From Rhodopseudomonas sp. AAP120 (GTDB taxonomy: Bacteria; Pseudomonadota; Alphaproteobacteria; Rhizobiales; Xanthobacteraceae), in the NCBI RefSeq assembly GCF_001295845.1, contig NZ_LJIC01000107.1:1-64000 (forward strand): 64,000 nt of DNA, given 5' to 3'. Each line of letters starts with the position of its first letter. Position 1 is the stretch's first letter. A model generated the notes under the pieces. The model made no database searches and was not told the DNA's origin. It saw only the letters and a list, made by a program, of their open reading frames with translations. Shown here one piece after another: positions 10,009 through 19,427 of this stretch. A program made the translations under genes and the position numbers.

Positions 10009-11412
10009 CTAGGCGCTCGGCACGGCGGTGCGGCTCAGCAGGTGGAAACGCCACACCAGCAGTGCGGCGTACACCACCAGCCCGATCGCCAGACCAATCC
10101 AGACGCCGAATGGCCCAACGCCGGCGGTAAAGCCGAGCAGCCAGCAGCACGGAAACGCGATCACCCAGAAGCACAGGATGGCGAACAGCAGCGGCACGCG
10201 GGTGTCGTTGCGGCCGCGCAGCGCACCATTGGCGACGACCTGCAGGCCGTCGGCGATGAAGAAGCTGGCGCCGACGATCAGCAGTGCCGCGGTCAGCTCC
10301 GCGGTGGCAGCCGACTGTGGGCTGTCGCCGAGAAACAGATGCGGGATCTGGTGCCGCGTCAGCGCCACCAGCAGCGTCATGGCCGCCATGAACACGAGGC
10401 CGAGTCCGATCGCCGCGAAGCCGGCCCGTCGCGCGCCCTCGGCATCGGCGCGGCCGATCGCGTGCCCGACCCGCACGGTGGCGGCGATCGAGATGCCCAT
10501 CGGCACCATGAACATGATGGCGGCGATCTGCAGGGCGATCTGATGCGCGGCCAGCGCGGTGGTGCCGAACTTGCCCATCAGCAGCGCCGCGGCGCCGAAC
10601 ACGCCGTATTCGAGCACGGAGGCGCCGGAGATCGGCAGGCCGAGGTGCAGCAGCCGGCCCATTAGCGGCCCGTCGAAGCGCCACAGCTCGCCGAACACCT
10701 GATACTTCCGGAACGGCCGCATCGTGACGCAGACGATCGCAGCCGCTACGCACATTGCGACGGCGACGATCGCGGTGGCGAGGCCGGCGCCGAAAATGCC
10801 GAGCTGCGGCACGCCGTAGCCGCCATGGATCAGCCAATAGGCGAGGCCGAAATTGATCGGGATCGCCGCCAGCATGATCCACAGCGCCGGCTCGGGCCGG
10901 TTCACCGCGCCCATGAAGCCGCGCAGCGCGATGAACAGCCAGGACGGCAGCAGCGACCAGGCGAGGCCGTCGAGATAGAGGCCCGCCAGCTTCGCCGTGC
11001 CGGGATCCTGGCCGAGCGCCAGCAGCATCTGCTCGCCGAACAGTTGCCCCAGTGTCAGCGGCACGCCGGCGATCACCGTCGCCCACAGCCCGACGCGCAG
11101 CGCGGCGCGGACCTGCCGCGGATTGCGCGCGCCGACCGCCTGCGCGGCCAGCGGCGTCACCGCCGAGACCAGGCCGAGGCCCATGGTGTAGGTCGCGAAC
11201 AGCACCGTGTGGGCGAGCGCGGCCGCGGCGACCGACTGGTCGCCGAGCCGGCCGATCAGCGCGAGGTCGGTGGTCATCATCGCGATCTGGCCGAGCTGCG
11301 TCAGCGCCATCGGCGCTGCGAGCCACAGCGTCTCGATAACTTCCGTCCGCCACGCAGACGATTTCGCCGGCGCAAACGCGCCGGCGGTGACTTCCGAGCC
11401 AGGGTGGGTCAT
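10009..11412 (-). CDS. MATE-family multidrug/toxin efflux transporter
   Basis: The protein of about 467 residues shows roughly twelve hydrophobic helices in two related halves, as in the MATE/NorM family of Na+- or H+-coupled exporters. Typical segments are LWLAAPMALTQLGQIAMMTTDLALIGRLG at the start of the first half and LGLPISGASVLEYGVFGAAALLMGKFG at the start of the second (split here only for reading). I placed the start at 11412 (MTHPGSEVT). In-frame ATGs at 11424 and 11478 are possible and none has a strong ribosome site. The substrate is unknown. Confidence 0.88.
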   Translation of the reverse strand: MTHPGSEVTAGAFAPAKSSAWRTEVIETLWLAAPMALTQLGQIAMMTTDLALIGRLGDQSVAAAALAHTVLFATYTMGLGLVSAVTPLAAQAVGARNPRQVRAALRVGLWATVIAGVPLTLGQLFGEQMLLALGQDPGTAKLAGLYLDGLAWSLLPSWLFIALRGFMGAVNRPEPALWIMLAAIPINFGLAYWLIHGGYGVPQLGIFGAGLATAIVAVAMCVAAAIVCVTMRPFRKYQVFGELWRFDGPLMGRLLHLGLPISGASVLEYGVFGAAALLMGKFGTTALAAHQIALQIAAIMFMVPMGISIAATVRVGHAIGRADAEGARRAGFAAIGLGLVFMAAMTLLVALTRHQIPHLFLGDSPQSAATAELTAALLIVGASFFIADGLQVVANGALRGRNDTRVPLLFAILCFWVIAFPCCWLLGFTAGVGPFGVWIGLAIGLVVYAALLVWRFHLLSRTAVPSA

Positions 11413-11515
11413 GGCGCGCACCATAACCGAACTTGCGGCGGGAGTAAGACTGTTGTGGTTGCGAAGCTGAGGCGGCATTCTTGCTAATGGAATTCGCCCG
11501 TCGCCACGAGTACAG

Positions 11516-11620
11516 CCTCATGGTGAGGAGGCGCGCAGCGCCGTCTCGAACCATGGGCCGCAGCGAATGCGTGGCCCATCCTTCGAGACGCCCGGCTTCG
11601 CCCGGCTCCTCAGGATGAGG
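11516..11620. repeat. Palindromic intergenic repeat, second copy
   Basis: This copy (CCTCATGGTGAGGAG... to ...GGCTCCTCAGGATGAGG) has the same two-armed design as 4281-4420, including CCTTCGAGACGCC in the right arm. It lies downstream of tlyA and upstream of the MATE gene, both on the minus strand. Confidence 0.75.
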
Positions 11621-11641
11621 TCGGTGCGTGTGGTTAAGACA

Positions 11642-12382
11642 TCAGCCGCGCCGCGCGCCGAGGAAGAACTCGGTGTTGCCGTCGCCGCCGGCGATCGGCG
11701 AGGCGAACACCTCGATGTCGGTGCAGCCGAGCGAGGCCGCAAAGGCGATGAGTTCGTCGCACACCGCGCGATGCGCTGCGGCATCGCGAACGATGCCGTG
11801 CTTCGACGGCACCTCGAATTGCGGTTTGATCAGCGCCAGCAGGCTCATCGGCGCGGCGGCGAGAGACAGCGCGGCCGGCAGCACCAGCTTCAGCGAAATG
11901 AAGCTGGCGTCGATCACCACGACGTCCGGCCGCGCCGGCAGCCGCTTGCCTTCGAGGCTGCGGATGTCGGTGGCTTCCATCGAGACGATCTTGGGATGGC
12001 CGCGCAGCGACGGATGCAACTGATCGCGGCCGACATCGACGGCGAACACCACCGCGGCGCCGTTCGCCAGCAGCACCTCGGTGAAACCGCCGGTGGAGGA
12101 GCCGACGTCGAGGCAGACGTGGTCCTCGATTTCGATCGGATAGCGCTCCAGCGCGCCGGCGAGCTTGACGCCGCCGCGCGACACCCACGGATGCGCCGGC
12201 TCGGCCTGCAAGGCTGCATCGAGCGCGATCGGCTCAGACACCTTGGTGACTTGCTTGCCATCGGCGAACACCAGCCCGGCCTCGATCGCCGCCTGCGCCC
12301 GCGCCCGGCTTTCGAACAGGCCGCGCTCGACCAACACGACGTCGGCGCGTTTGCGGGGCGGGGAGTCGGGCGACTTGGCCAT
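11642..12382 (-). CDS. tlyA: TlyA-family rRNA 2'-O-methyltransferase
   Basis: The 246-residue protein combines an N-terminal S4 RNA-binding domain (RADVVLVERGLFESRARAQA, residues 13-32, with GLVFADGKQVTK) and an FtsJ/RrmJ-type methyltransferase domain. SAM-binding features are CLDVGSSTGGFTEVLL near residue 90 and VFAVDVGRDQLHP near residue 112. TlyA proteins methylate ribosomal RNA and are sometimes annotated as hemolysins. The start overlaps the upstream stop by one base (TAATG), so it is coupled to the deoxyribosyltransferase gene. Confidence 0.9.
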   Translation of the reverse strand: MAKSPDSPPRKRADVVLVERGLFESRARAQAAIEAGLVFADGKQVTKVSEPIALDAALQAEPAHPWVSRGGVKLAGALERYPIEIEDHVCLDVGSSTGGFTEVLLANGAAVVFAVDVGRDQLHPSLRGHPKIVSMEATDIRSLEGKRLPARPDVVVIDASFISLKLVLPAALSLAAAPMSLLALIKPQFEVPSKHGIVRDAAAHRAVCDELIAFAASLGCTDIEVFASPIAGGDGNTEFFLGARRG

Positions 12383-12948
12383 TATTGGTGCGCCGCCTTC
12401 TGCAGCAGCCGCTGCGCCGCGATCTGCACGCAGCTCTCGAACGCGGTGAGATCGTGCCAGATATCAGCGGGCGCGGTGCGCGGCGTCACCAGCGGTGCGC
12501 CGTGCAGCTCCAGACAATGGATCAGCATTAGATTATCGGGCAGGCCGAAATCCTCGACTGCGAGTCCGTCGGCGCCGACCAGCAGGCCGTCGCGGCTCGT
12601 GATCGTCTCGAACCGCGCGACGCGGTCGATGTAAGTCGCCGGATCGTTCGAATAGCCGAGAACCAGTTTGCCGCGGCCCGCCATGTAGCCGAGTTCGTAC
12701 ACCGTCCCGGCGTCGGCGCTCGGCCCGCGGAACGGCGTCAGATTGGCGATGATCGCATCGGCCCGGTCCATCATCGCCTCGTTGCCGCGGAAGATCTGCA
12801 GCGACGCATCATGCGCCGCGAGCGCGACGGCATTGTCGAGCGGGAACAGGCCGGTGAGGCCGTAACGGCCGCAAAGCTCGGCCTTGCGCCGGCCGACGTC
12901 GCGCGCGTCGGGCAAGAAGACGTCGGGACCGGCGAGATAGATGTTCAT
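12382..12948 (-). CDS. Nucleoside 2-deoxyribosyltransferase family protein
   Basis: The 188-residue protein starts MNIYLAGPDVFLPDA, the characteristic NDT N-terminus. Around residue 78 it has GPSADAGTVYELGYMAGRGK, where the Glu in the ELGY motif is the expected nucleophile, and LVLGYSND follows. These enzymes exchange bases on 2'-deoxyribosides in nucleotide salvage. It shares a one-base overlap with tlyA. The coupling of the two functions has no obvious explanation. Confidence 0.85.
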   Translation of the reverse strand: MNIYLAGPDVFLPDARDVGRRKAELCGRYGLTGLFPLDNAVALAAHDASLQIFRGNEAMMDRADAIIANLTPFRGPSADAGTVYELGYMAGRGKLVLGYSNDPATYIDRVARFETITSRDGLLVGADGLAVEDFGLPDNLMLIHCLELHGAPLVTPRTAPADIWHDLTAFESCVQIAAQRLLQKAAHQ

Positions 12949-12967
12949 CGCGCAACGCCCATATCTG

Positions 12968-13104
12968 TGCCCCGGACGCTGCGCAACGCGCCGCGCAGCG
13001 GCGTGGTGCGCTGCAGATCCGGGGTCCCGGTTGCTGGGGCGAAGATAACCGGGGTCCCGGATCTGCGCAGCGGCACGAGCGTGCCGCAGCTTGTCCGGGA
13101 CACG
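12968..13104. repeat. Inverted-repeat intergenic element
   Basis: Two imperfect inverted arms enclose a short spacer. The left arm is CCCCGGACGCTGCGC... to ...GATCCGGGGTCCCGG and the right arm runs from CCGGGGTCCCGGATCTGCGC to GTCCGGGACAC. It differs in sequence from the other intergenic repeats in the window. It occupies most of the gap between dxs and the deoxyribosyltransferase gene and could act as a terminator for dxs. Confidence 0.7.
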
Positions 13105-13117
13105 GATCGGGTGGCGC

Positions 13118-15043
13118 TTACGCCAGCTTCGACGTTTCGGCGGCGACGTCCTTGCCGAGGGTCTCGAACACCTTCTTGACGATCGCCTTGGCGTCGAGGC
13201 CGGCGCGGGCGTACATCGCGGCGGGGGTGTCGTGGTCGAGGAAGACGTCGGGCAGCACCATCGAGCGCATCTTCACTTCGCCGTCGAGCTTGCCGTGTTC
13301 GGCGAGCGCCTGCATCACGTGGCTGCCGAAGCCGCCGATCGAGCCTTCCTCGATGGTGATCAGGATCTCGTGGTCGTTTGCGAGCTTCAGGATCATGTCG
13401 AGGTCGAGCGGCTTCATGAAGCGCGCGTCGGCCACCGTGGTCGAGAGGCCCAGCGTCGCCAGCTCTTCGGCGGCCTTCTCAGCCTCGGCGAGCCGGGTGC
13501 CGAACGACAGCAGCGCCACCTTGTTGCCGGTGCGGACGATGCGGCCCTTGCCGATTTCCAGCGGAATGCCGACTTCCGGCATCTCGACGCCGCGGCCTTC
13601 GCCGCGCGGATAGCGCACCGCGCTCGGCCGGTCGTTGATCGCCACCTGGGTGGCCACCATGTGCACCAGCTCGGCCTCGTCGGCCGCCGCCATGATCACC
13701 AGGTTGGGCAGGCAGCCCAGATAGGCGTTGTCGAACGAGCCCGCATGGGTGGCGCCGTCGGCGCCGACCAGGCCGGCGCGGTCGATCGCGAAGCGGACCG
13801 GCAGGTTCTGGATGCAGACGTCGTGCACGACCTGATCGTAGGCGCGCTGCAGGAAGGTCGAGTAGATCGCGCAGAACGGCTTGTAGCCCTCGGTGGCCAG
13901 ACCGGCCGCGAAGGTCACGGCGTGCTGCTCGGCGATGCCGACGTCGAAAGTGCGCTTCGGGAACGCCTTCTCGAAGATGTCGATGCCGGTGCCGGACGGC
14001 ATCGCGGCGGTGATGCCGACGATCTTGTCGTCCTTCTGGGCTTCCTTGACGAGGCTCTGGCCGAACACGTTCTGATAGGCCGGGGCGTTCGACTTGGCCT
14101 TCGACTGCGCGCCGGTGGCGATGTCGAACTTGACCACCGCGTGATACTTGTCGGCCGCGGCTTCGGCCGGGGCGTAGCCCTTGCCCTTCTGGGTCACGAC
14201 ATGGATCAGGAACGGACCGGCGTCGGCGTCGCGGACGTTCTGCAGGATCGGCAGCAGGTGATCGAGGTTGTGACCGTCGATCGGGCCCACATAGTAGAAG
14301 CCGAGCTCCTCGAACAGCGTGCCGCCGCCCATCATGAAGCCGCGGGAATATTCCTCGGCGCGGGCGGCGCGATCGGCGATCAGCTTCGGCAGATGCTTGC
14401 CGATCTGCTTGCCGGCCTCGCGCAGCGACCGGTAGGTCTTACCCGAATACAGCCGCGACAGATACGACGACATCGCGCCGACCGGCGGGGCGATCGACAT
14501 GTTGTTGTCGTTGAGGATCACGATCAGCCGCGAGTTCATCGCGCCGGCGTTGTTCATCGCCTCATAGGCCATGCCGGCCGAGATCGAGCCGTCGCCGATC
14601 ACCGCGATGACGTTGTTCTTGACGCCCGACAGCTCGCTGGCCACCGCCATGCCGAGGCCGGCCGAGATCGAGGTCGAGGAGTGGCCGGCGCCGAACGGAT
14701 CGTAGTCGCTCTCGGTGCGCTTGGCGAAGCCGGACAGGCCGCCCGGGGTGCGCAGCGTGCGGATACGGTCGCGGCGGCCGGTCAGGATCTTGTGCGGATA
14801 GGCCTGGTGGCCGACGTCCCAGATCAGGCGGTCGCGCGGCGTGTCGAACACATAATGAATGGCCGTGGTCAGCTCGACCACGCCGAGGCCGGCGCCGAAG
14901 TGACCGCCCGTGACCGACACCGCATCGATCGTTTCTTGCCGCAATTCGTCTGCAACCTGGCGAACTTGGTCGATTCGAAGCTTGCGGAGGTCTTCCGGCG
15001 TACGGATGGTGTCGAGAAGCGGTGTCTTACTCAATTCGGTCAC
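13118..15043 (-). CDS. dxs: 1-Deoxy-D-xylulose-5-phosphate synthase
   Basis: The 641-residue enzyme condenses pyruvate and glyceraldehyde 3-phosphate in the first step of the MEP isoprenoid pathway. Signatures are [20 protein letters not shown] (residues 46-65), [18 protein letters not shown], the thiamine-diphosphate motif [18 protein letters not shown] near residue 150, and [17 protein letters not shown] near residue 370 with the catalytic Glu. Isoprenoid supply matters for carotenoids and quinones in a phototroph. It lies downstream of xseB in the same direction, but a 449-base gap separates them. Confidence 0.96.
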   Translation of the reverse strand: MTELSKTPLLDTIRTPEDLRKLRIDQVRQVADELRQETIDAVSVTGGHFGAGLGVVELTTAIHYVFDTPRDRLIWDVGHQAYPHKILTGRRDRIRTLRTPGGLSGFAKRTESDYDPFGAGHSSTSISAGLGMAVASELSGVKNNVIAVIGDGSISAGMAYEAMNNAGAMNSRLIVILNDNNMSIAPPVGAMSSYLSRLYSGKTYRSLREAGKQIGKHLPKLIADRAARAEEYSRGFMMGGGTLFEELGFYYVGPIDGHNLDHLLPILQNVRDADAGPFLIHVVTQKGKGYAPAEAAADKYHAVVKFDIATGAQSKAKSNAPAYQNVFGQSLVKEAQKDDKIVGITAAMPSGTGIDIFEKAFPKRTFDVGIAEQHAVTFAAGLATEGYKPFCAIYSTFLQRAYDQVVHDVCIQNLPVRFAIDRAGLVGADGATHAGSFDNAYLGCLPNLVIMAAADEAELVHMVATQVAINDRPSAVRYPRGEGRGVEMPEVGIPLEIGKGRIVRTGNKVALLSFGTRLAEAEKAAEELATLGLSTTVADARFMKPLDLDMILKLANDHEILITIEEGSIGGFGSHVMQALAEHGKLDGEVKMRSMVLPDVFLDHDTPAAMYARAGLDAKAIVKKVFETLGKDVAAETSKLA

Positions 15044-15492
15044 GGCGATATTCCAGTCTTAACTATGGGGCTGGTGAGGCCCGCGACGAATGGTCCGAAC
15101 TGTCCGATCTGCAGGAGCCCACCAGGCTTCCGCCTCCTTGCGCAGGAGAAAATCAACGATCGAAAGCGTAAGCTGCGCCTCGATCAATCGAAGTGACCCG
15201 GATCACTGAAGTGCGGCAGCACACGTCCACCGAAATTGACAGCTGCCACCAAGCAAATGTCACTCTCGGCGCATAAGCTCATACCCTTACACAAACTCTA
15301 ATTCAAAGCCAATCAGGGGCTGCCCAACGCTTGGCCGGCCTGCATAAACTTTCGCCCAACAGGGTTGATCCATGCGTTTCCGACCCAAGTGTTGTGTGTC
15401 GGACACGGCCACCTGGGTTCGATCCCAGGTGGGGGAAACAAGCCGGAAACAAGATGACACCCGCAGACCTGTCGATTTGCTGAACAGCCCGA
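15044..15492. other. Intergenic region with a perfect 9-bp hairpin
   Basis: No gene is evident in these 449 bases between dxs and xseB. The main feature is a perfect hairpin at 15409-15432: CCACCTGGG, loop TTCGAT, CCCAGGTGG. The loop and inner stem resemble a tRNA T-arm, but the loop is one base short and no acceptor or anticodon stem flanks it. It lacks a trailing T run on either strand. Confidence 0.6.
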
Positions 15493-15741
15493 TTATTGGA
15501 CGTCGAGCGGCTCGGTTCCGGTCGCCTGACCGCTGGCGTCGGTGGTGATCTTGTCGACGCGCGCCTCGGCCTGCCGCAGCAGGTCCTCGCAGCGCCGCTT
15601 AAGCGCTTCACCACGCTCGTAAATTGCCACCGATTCCTCGAGCGGAACCTTGCCGTCCTCGAGCCGCTTGACGATCGTCTCGAGTTCCTCGATCGCGCGT
15701 TCGAAGCTCAGCTTTTTGACATCGGCGGGGGCGTCGGCCAT
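15493..15741 (-). CDS. xseB: Exodeoxyribonuclease VII small subunit
   Basis: The 82-residue protein matches XseB in length and in its core, LSFERAIEELETIVKRLEDG followed by KVPLEESVAIYERGEAL and LLRQAEARVDKI. It pairs with XseA to form the exonuclease that trims single-stranded DNA; xseA is not in this window. Its start lies 69 bases from the deacetylase-like gene upstream, so the two may be cotranscribed. Confidence 0.93.
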   Translation of the reverse strand: MADAPADVKKLSFERAIEELETIVKRLEDGKVPLEESVAIYERGEALKRRCEDLLRQAEARVDKITTDASGQATGTEPLDVQ

Positions 15742-15810
15742 CGGCGGCTCCTGGATGCGCCGCGGCGCGGCCGGCGGCGGAGGTATGTCGTGGGGGCAGT
15801 GAGGGGCGCT

Positions 15811-16740
15811 TCAGGCGCCCATCAGGGCGCCGACATGGGCGGCCACCGATTCACTCAGGCCCTGCAAGTCATACCCGCCCTCGAGCACCGACACAATGCG
15901 GCCCCCCGCGGTCTTGTCGGCGACGTCCATCAGCTTTTGCGTGACCCAGGCGAAGTCCTCGGCGTGCAGGTTGAGGCTCGCCAGCGGATCGCGGTAATGC
16001 GCGTCGAAGCCGGCCGAGATTACGATCAGCTCCGGCGCGAAGCGCTCGAGCTGCGGCAGGATTGCGGTCTCGAAGGCGAAGCGGAACTCCTTGCCGCCGT
16101 CCTCGGACGCCAGCGGCGCGTTGACGATGTTGTCGTGCTCGCCGCGCTCGCCGGCCGAGCCGGTGCCGGGGAACAGCGGCATCTGATGGGTCGAGCAGTA
16201 CATCACGGTGCGGTCGCCCCAGAAGATGTCCTGCGTGCCGTTGCCGTGGTGCACGTCGAAGTCCACCACAGCGGCGCGCTCGATGCCGTATTTGCGCTGC
16301 GCATAGCGCGCGGCGATCGCGGCGTTGCCGAAGAAGCAGAAGCCCATCGGCTTGGTGACTTCGGCGTGGTGGCCGGGCGGGCGCGTCGCCACGAAGGCGT
16401 TGGCGGCCGTGCCCTTCATCACCGCGTCGACCGCCGACACAGCGCCGCCGACGCCGCGCAGCGCGGCCTCGAACGTGCCCGGCGACATCGACGTATCACC
16501 ATCGACATAGACGATGCCGCTCGACGGCGACATGTGGCGCATCTCGACGATGTGGTGATCGGTGTGGCACAGCGCGATGTGTTCGAGCGAGCCGATCGGC
16601 GCTTCGCCGCGCGCCAGCGTCGCGAACCGCTCGGCGGTCAGCGTCTTGTTGACGGCGATCAGCCGCTCGGCGCGTTCCGGATGGCCCTCAGGCGTATGAT
16701 GCTCGAGACATGCGGAATGGGTCAAAAATAACGTGGTCAT
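15811..16740 (-). CDS. Histone deacetylase-superfamily amidohydrolase
   Basis: The 309-residue zinc hydrolase has the full HDAC/AcuC/acetylpolyamine amidohydrolase signature set. These are EGHPERAERL near residue 18, TRPPGHHAEVT near residue 118 with the catalytic His pair, the metal-binding VDFDVHHGNGTQDIFW near residue 158, and VISAGFDAHYRDPL near residue 235. Bacterial members deacetylate small molecules such as acetylpolyamines, or proteins. The substrate here is unknown. Length is normal and no signal peptide is present. Confidence 0.9.
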   Translation of the reverse strand: MTTLFLTHSACLEHHTPEGHPERAERLIAVNKTLTAERFATLARGEAPIGSLEHIALCHTDHHIVEMRHMSPSSGIVYVDGDTSMSPGTFEAALRGVGGAVSAVDAVMKGTAANAFVATRPPGHHAEVTKPMGFCFFGNAAIAARYAQRKYGIERAAVVDFDVHHGNGTQDIFWGDRTVMYCSTHQMPLFPGTGSAGERGEHDNIVNAPLASEDGGKEFRFAFETAILPQLERFAPELIVISAGFDAHYRDPLASLNLHAEDFAWVTQKLMDVADKTAGGRIVSVLEGGYDLQGLSESVAAHVGALMGA

Positions 16741-16853
16741 TCGGGAGCGCCTGAAACGTCCGATCGGAGGAGAGACGACAATAATGATCGAATGAACTTA
16801 AGTGCCCACCGCGTCGCGCGGAAGGGCCGCTTAAGGCTTAGCGCGTCGAAAGC

Positions 16854-18533
16854 TTAATTCAATCGCAAAATACGTCCCGCGGCGGCCGGCGCGATCGGGC
16901 TGTGCGCCTTGAAATAGCCGAACAGCGCATCGACGTCGTAGACGCCGGTGAGCCGCTCGGTGCCTTGCGTGAACGGAACGAAGCCGTCGCCGCCGGAGGC
17001 GAGATACTGATTGACCGTCACGCGATAGCTGCGATCCGGCGCGACCGGCCGGCCGTTCAACATCATGCGATCGGCGAGAATGCGCTCGCCCGGCGCAGCG
17101 GTATTGTCCCACGCGTAGCTGAAGCCGTTCGACACCTGCAGGATGCGCGGCCGCGCCGGATCCTGCCACTGCAGCTCCAGCGCCGCTTTGAGCTGCGCGC
17201 CGCTCAGCGTCATCGTCACCAGCTGATTGCGGAACGGCTGCGCCGCGAACACGTCGCCGAACGTCACCCGGAACGGCGGCTCGCCGTGCGCCGCGCCGTT
17301 GATATCGGCGCGCAGGCCGCCCGGATTGGTGATCGCCAGCTCGGCGCCGCCGGTCTCCGGATCCCGCGTCGCGGCGAGCTGGGCATCGGCGACGACATCG
17401 CCGAGCGCGCTTTCACCGGCCGCGTTCGGCACCCGCGACAGCGGCGCGGTGACAGCGCCGGCCGGCCGCGCCGCGATCGGCCCGGCGAGCTTGTTGTAGG
17501 CCTTGATCAGCGCGGTCTGCGCCGGATCCTTGGCCAGCGACGTGTGCACGATGACATTGTCGGCCTTGGCGCTGGCGATGTCGCGCGTCGCCGGATCGAG
17601 CACAAGGTCGATCGCGGTGACCAGCGTGCCGTATTTGTCGCCGCTGGTGACGAGCCGGCCGTCGATCGTGCAGGTATAGGCGCGGTGGGTGTGGCCGCTG
17701 ATCACCAGGTCGACGGCTTTGTCGAACTTCTTGACGATCTCGACGATCGGCCCGGAGATTCCAGGACACTCGTTGATGCCGCCGCTCGGAAAACCGCCCT
17801 CGTGGATCAGCACCACGATCGCCTCGACGCCGCGCGCCTTCAGCTCGGCGACCTGCGCGTTGACGGCCTCGGCTTCGTCGAGAAACTTCAATCCGGCGAC
17901 GCCCGGCGGCGACACCATGGTGGGCGTCGCCTTCAGCGTCAGCCCGATGAACGCGACCGGAATACCTCCGAACTCGCGGATCGCATAAGGCGGCAGGATC
18001 GGCTTGCCGGTGGCGGTGTCGATCGTCGAGGCCGCGAGGTACTGGAATTTGGCGCCGGTAAATGGATGTGGGCCCATGCAGCCATCGACGGGGTGGCAGC
18101 CGCCGTTCTGCATCCGCAGCAGCTCGGTCCTGCCCTCGTCGAATTCGTGGTTGCCCACCGCCGACAGCGCCAGCCCCATCAGCGACATCGACTCGATGGT
18201 CGGCTCGTCGTGAAACATCGCCGACAGAAACGGGCTGGCGCCGATCAGATCGCCGGCCGCGACGAAGATGTTGTGAGCGTGTCCCTCGCGCAACTGCTTG
18301 ACCAGCGTCGCCATATGCTCGGCGCCGCCGGCCGGGACGCTGATCGTCTTGGTGGCGTCGGCCGGATTGAGCGTTACGAGGCCGCCGGACGGCGGCTGCA
18401 GGTAACCGTGAAAGTCGTTGATCGCCAGGATGCGGACATCGACCGGCTTGGCGGCCTCGTCGGCCGTGCCGGCGAGCGGCGTCCAGGCAATCAGGGCGGC
18501 GAACACAGCGAGGCAGCGGCGACGGCAGGGCAT
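16854..18533 (-). CDS. Periplasmic bifunctional metallophosphatase/5'-nucleotidase
   Basis: The 559-residue protein starts MPCRRRCLAVFAALIAWTPL, a signal peptide with likely cleavage after GTA. The calcineurin-like phosphoesterase domain shows LAINDFHGYL, GDLIGASPF, GNHEFDEG and SGHTHRAY, which supply the two-metal site. The C-terminal 5'-nucleotidase domain carries ITNPGGLRADI and the TLSGAQLKAALELQW segment. The role is likely nucleotide salvage or phosphate scavenging in the periplasm. I chose the start at 18533 because it is the one that gives a proper signal peptide; the frame is open further upstream. It is divergent from the cytochrome gene across 206 bases. Confidence 0.9.
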   Translation of the reverse strand: MPCRRRCLAVFAALIAWTPLAGTADEAAKPVDVRILAINDFHGYLQPPSGGLVTLNPADATKTISVPAGGAEHMATLVKQLREGHAHNIFVAAGDLIGASPFLSAMFHDEPTIESMSLMGLALSAVGNHEFDEGRTELLRMQNGGCHPVDGCMGPHPFTGAKFQYLAASTIDTATGKPILPPYAIREFGGIPVAFIGLTLKATPTMVSPPGVAGLKFLDEAEAVNAQVAELKARGVEAIVVLIHEGGFPSGGINECPGISGPIVEIVKKFDKAVDLVISGHTHRAYTCTIDGRLVTSGDKYGTLVTAIDLVLDPATRDIASAKADNVIVHTSLAKDPAQTALIKAYNKLAGPIAARPAGAVTAPLSRVPNAAGESALGDVVADAQLAATRDPETGGAELAITNPGGLRADINGAAHGEPPFRVTFGDVFAAQPFRNQLVTMTLSGAQLKAALELQWQDPARPRILQVSNGFSYAWDNTAAPGERILADRMMLNGRPVAPDRSYRVTVNQYLASGGDGFVPFTQGTERLTGVYDVDALFGYFKAHSPIAPAAAGRILRLN

Positions 18534-18739
18534 GGGACGTCCGGCGAATTGCGATGACGGGGCATCGCTCAGCCGGCCCCGTCTGGCAACCGGATTCTGT
18601 CCATCGCCCGGCGCGGCCAACCGCCGCTGAATACCATTTTCCGGGCAGCCTTTGAGCAAGCGCAACGTCGCGCTGAAACTGCCGTGGTGATTCTGAGTCC
18701 GCCCGCCGCGCCGCCGGCGCGCTTTCCAAGAGGTGACGC

Positions 18740-19222
18740 ATGCGCCCGAAGCCGATCACGCTCCTCCTCGCCGCCGCCCTGATCTGCGGAGGCGCGCTCG
18801 CCGCGGCGCTGCCGCCGGCTGCCGCGCAGCAGGCCGCCGACGCCGTCAAGCCCGGCAACCCGCGCCTCGCGGATCTGATGGAGGCCGCACAAGGGCGCCA
18901 CATCAAGCTGTGGTTCGCCGGCATCACGGGCAACTGGAAACTCGCCGCCTACCAGACCAAGCAGATCAAGACCCGCCTGCAGGACGCCGCCTCGCTGTAC
19001 CAGAGCCTCCCGGTCAACGACATCACCACCATGGCCAAACCGATCGACGCGGTGACGGCCGCTGTCGCCGCGCAAGACAGCAAGGCGTTCGTCAAAGCTT
19101 ATGGCGAACTCACCAAGGGCTGCAATTCGTGTCACAGCGAGCTGAAGCTCGGCTTCGTCGAGCTGAAGACCCCGGCGATGAATCCGTTCAGCGATCAGGT
19201 GTTCGAGGTGAAGAAGAAGTAG
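18740..19222 (+). CDS. Secreted cytochrome c, class II-like, C-terminal CNSCH
   Basis: The 160-residue protein has a signal peptide (MRPKPITLLLAAALICGG... to about AAAQQ) and a single heme-attachment motif CNSCH near residue 128. A C-terminal CxxCH after about 100 residues of predicted helix matches the four-helix-bundle class II cytochromes (cytochrome c' or c556 type). The likely location is the periplasm. Its redox partner is not indicated by neighbours. Confidence 0.85.
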   Translation: MRPKPITLLLAAALICGGALAAALPPAAAQQAADAVKPGNPRLADLMEAAQGRHIKLWFAGITGNWKLAAYQTKQIKTRLQDAASLYQSLPVNDITTMAKPIDAVTAAVAAQDSKAFVKAYGELTKGCNSCHSELKLGFVELKTPAMNPFSDQVFEVKKK

Positions 19223-19427
19223 ATAATATCTAGCTATAATCATTACTTTAGATCGCATACAAAACTAGCTAACGGAGTGGCGAGGAAGCCGAAAGCTGTA
19301 ATCGAAGAACCGGAGCTCGTTGGTAAAAGGCTCGGTCAAACGTCACTCTATCTATCTTATGACCTCGAATGAAGTTGAGCTCAACTCGGTCGATTTGCGT
19401 TTCAAATGAGGAGGCGTCCCGGCATTC

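Noticed and set aside
13091-15196. A 701-codon plus-strand frame opposite dxs
   Set aside because: Same reason: dxs on the minus strand has complete motifs, and the mirror frame has only biased composition.
15044-15300. Thiamine riboswitch before dxs or near the ThiE-like gene
   Set aside because: The conserved CUGAGA and ACCUGAU-type elements of the TPP aptamer are not present in suitable arrangement at either locus.
15401-15440. Possible tRNA or tRNA fragment
   Set aside because: The T-loop would be six bases and no other arms of the cloverleaf can be formed around it.
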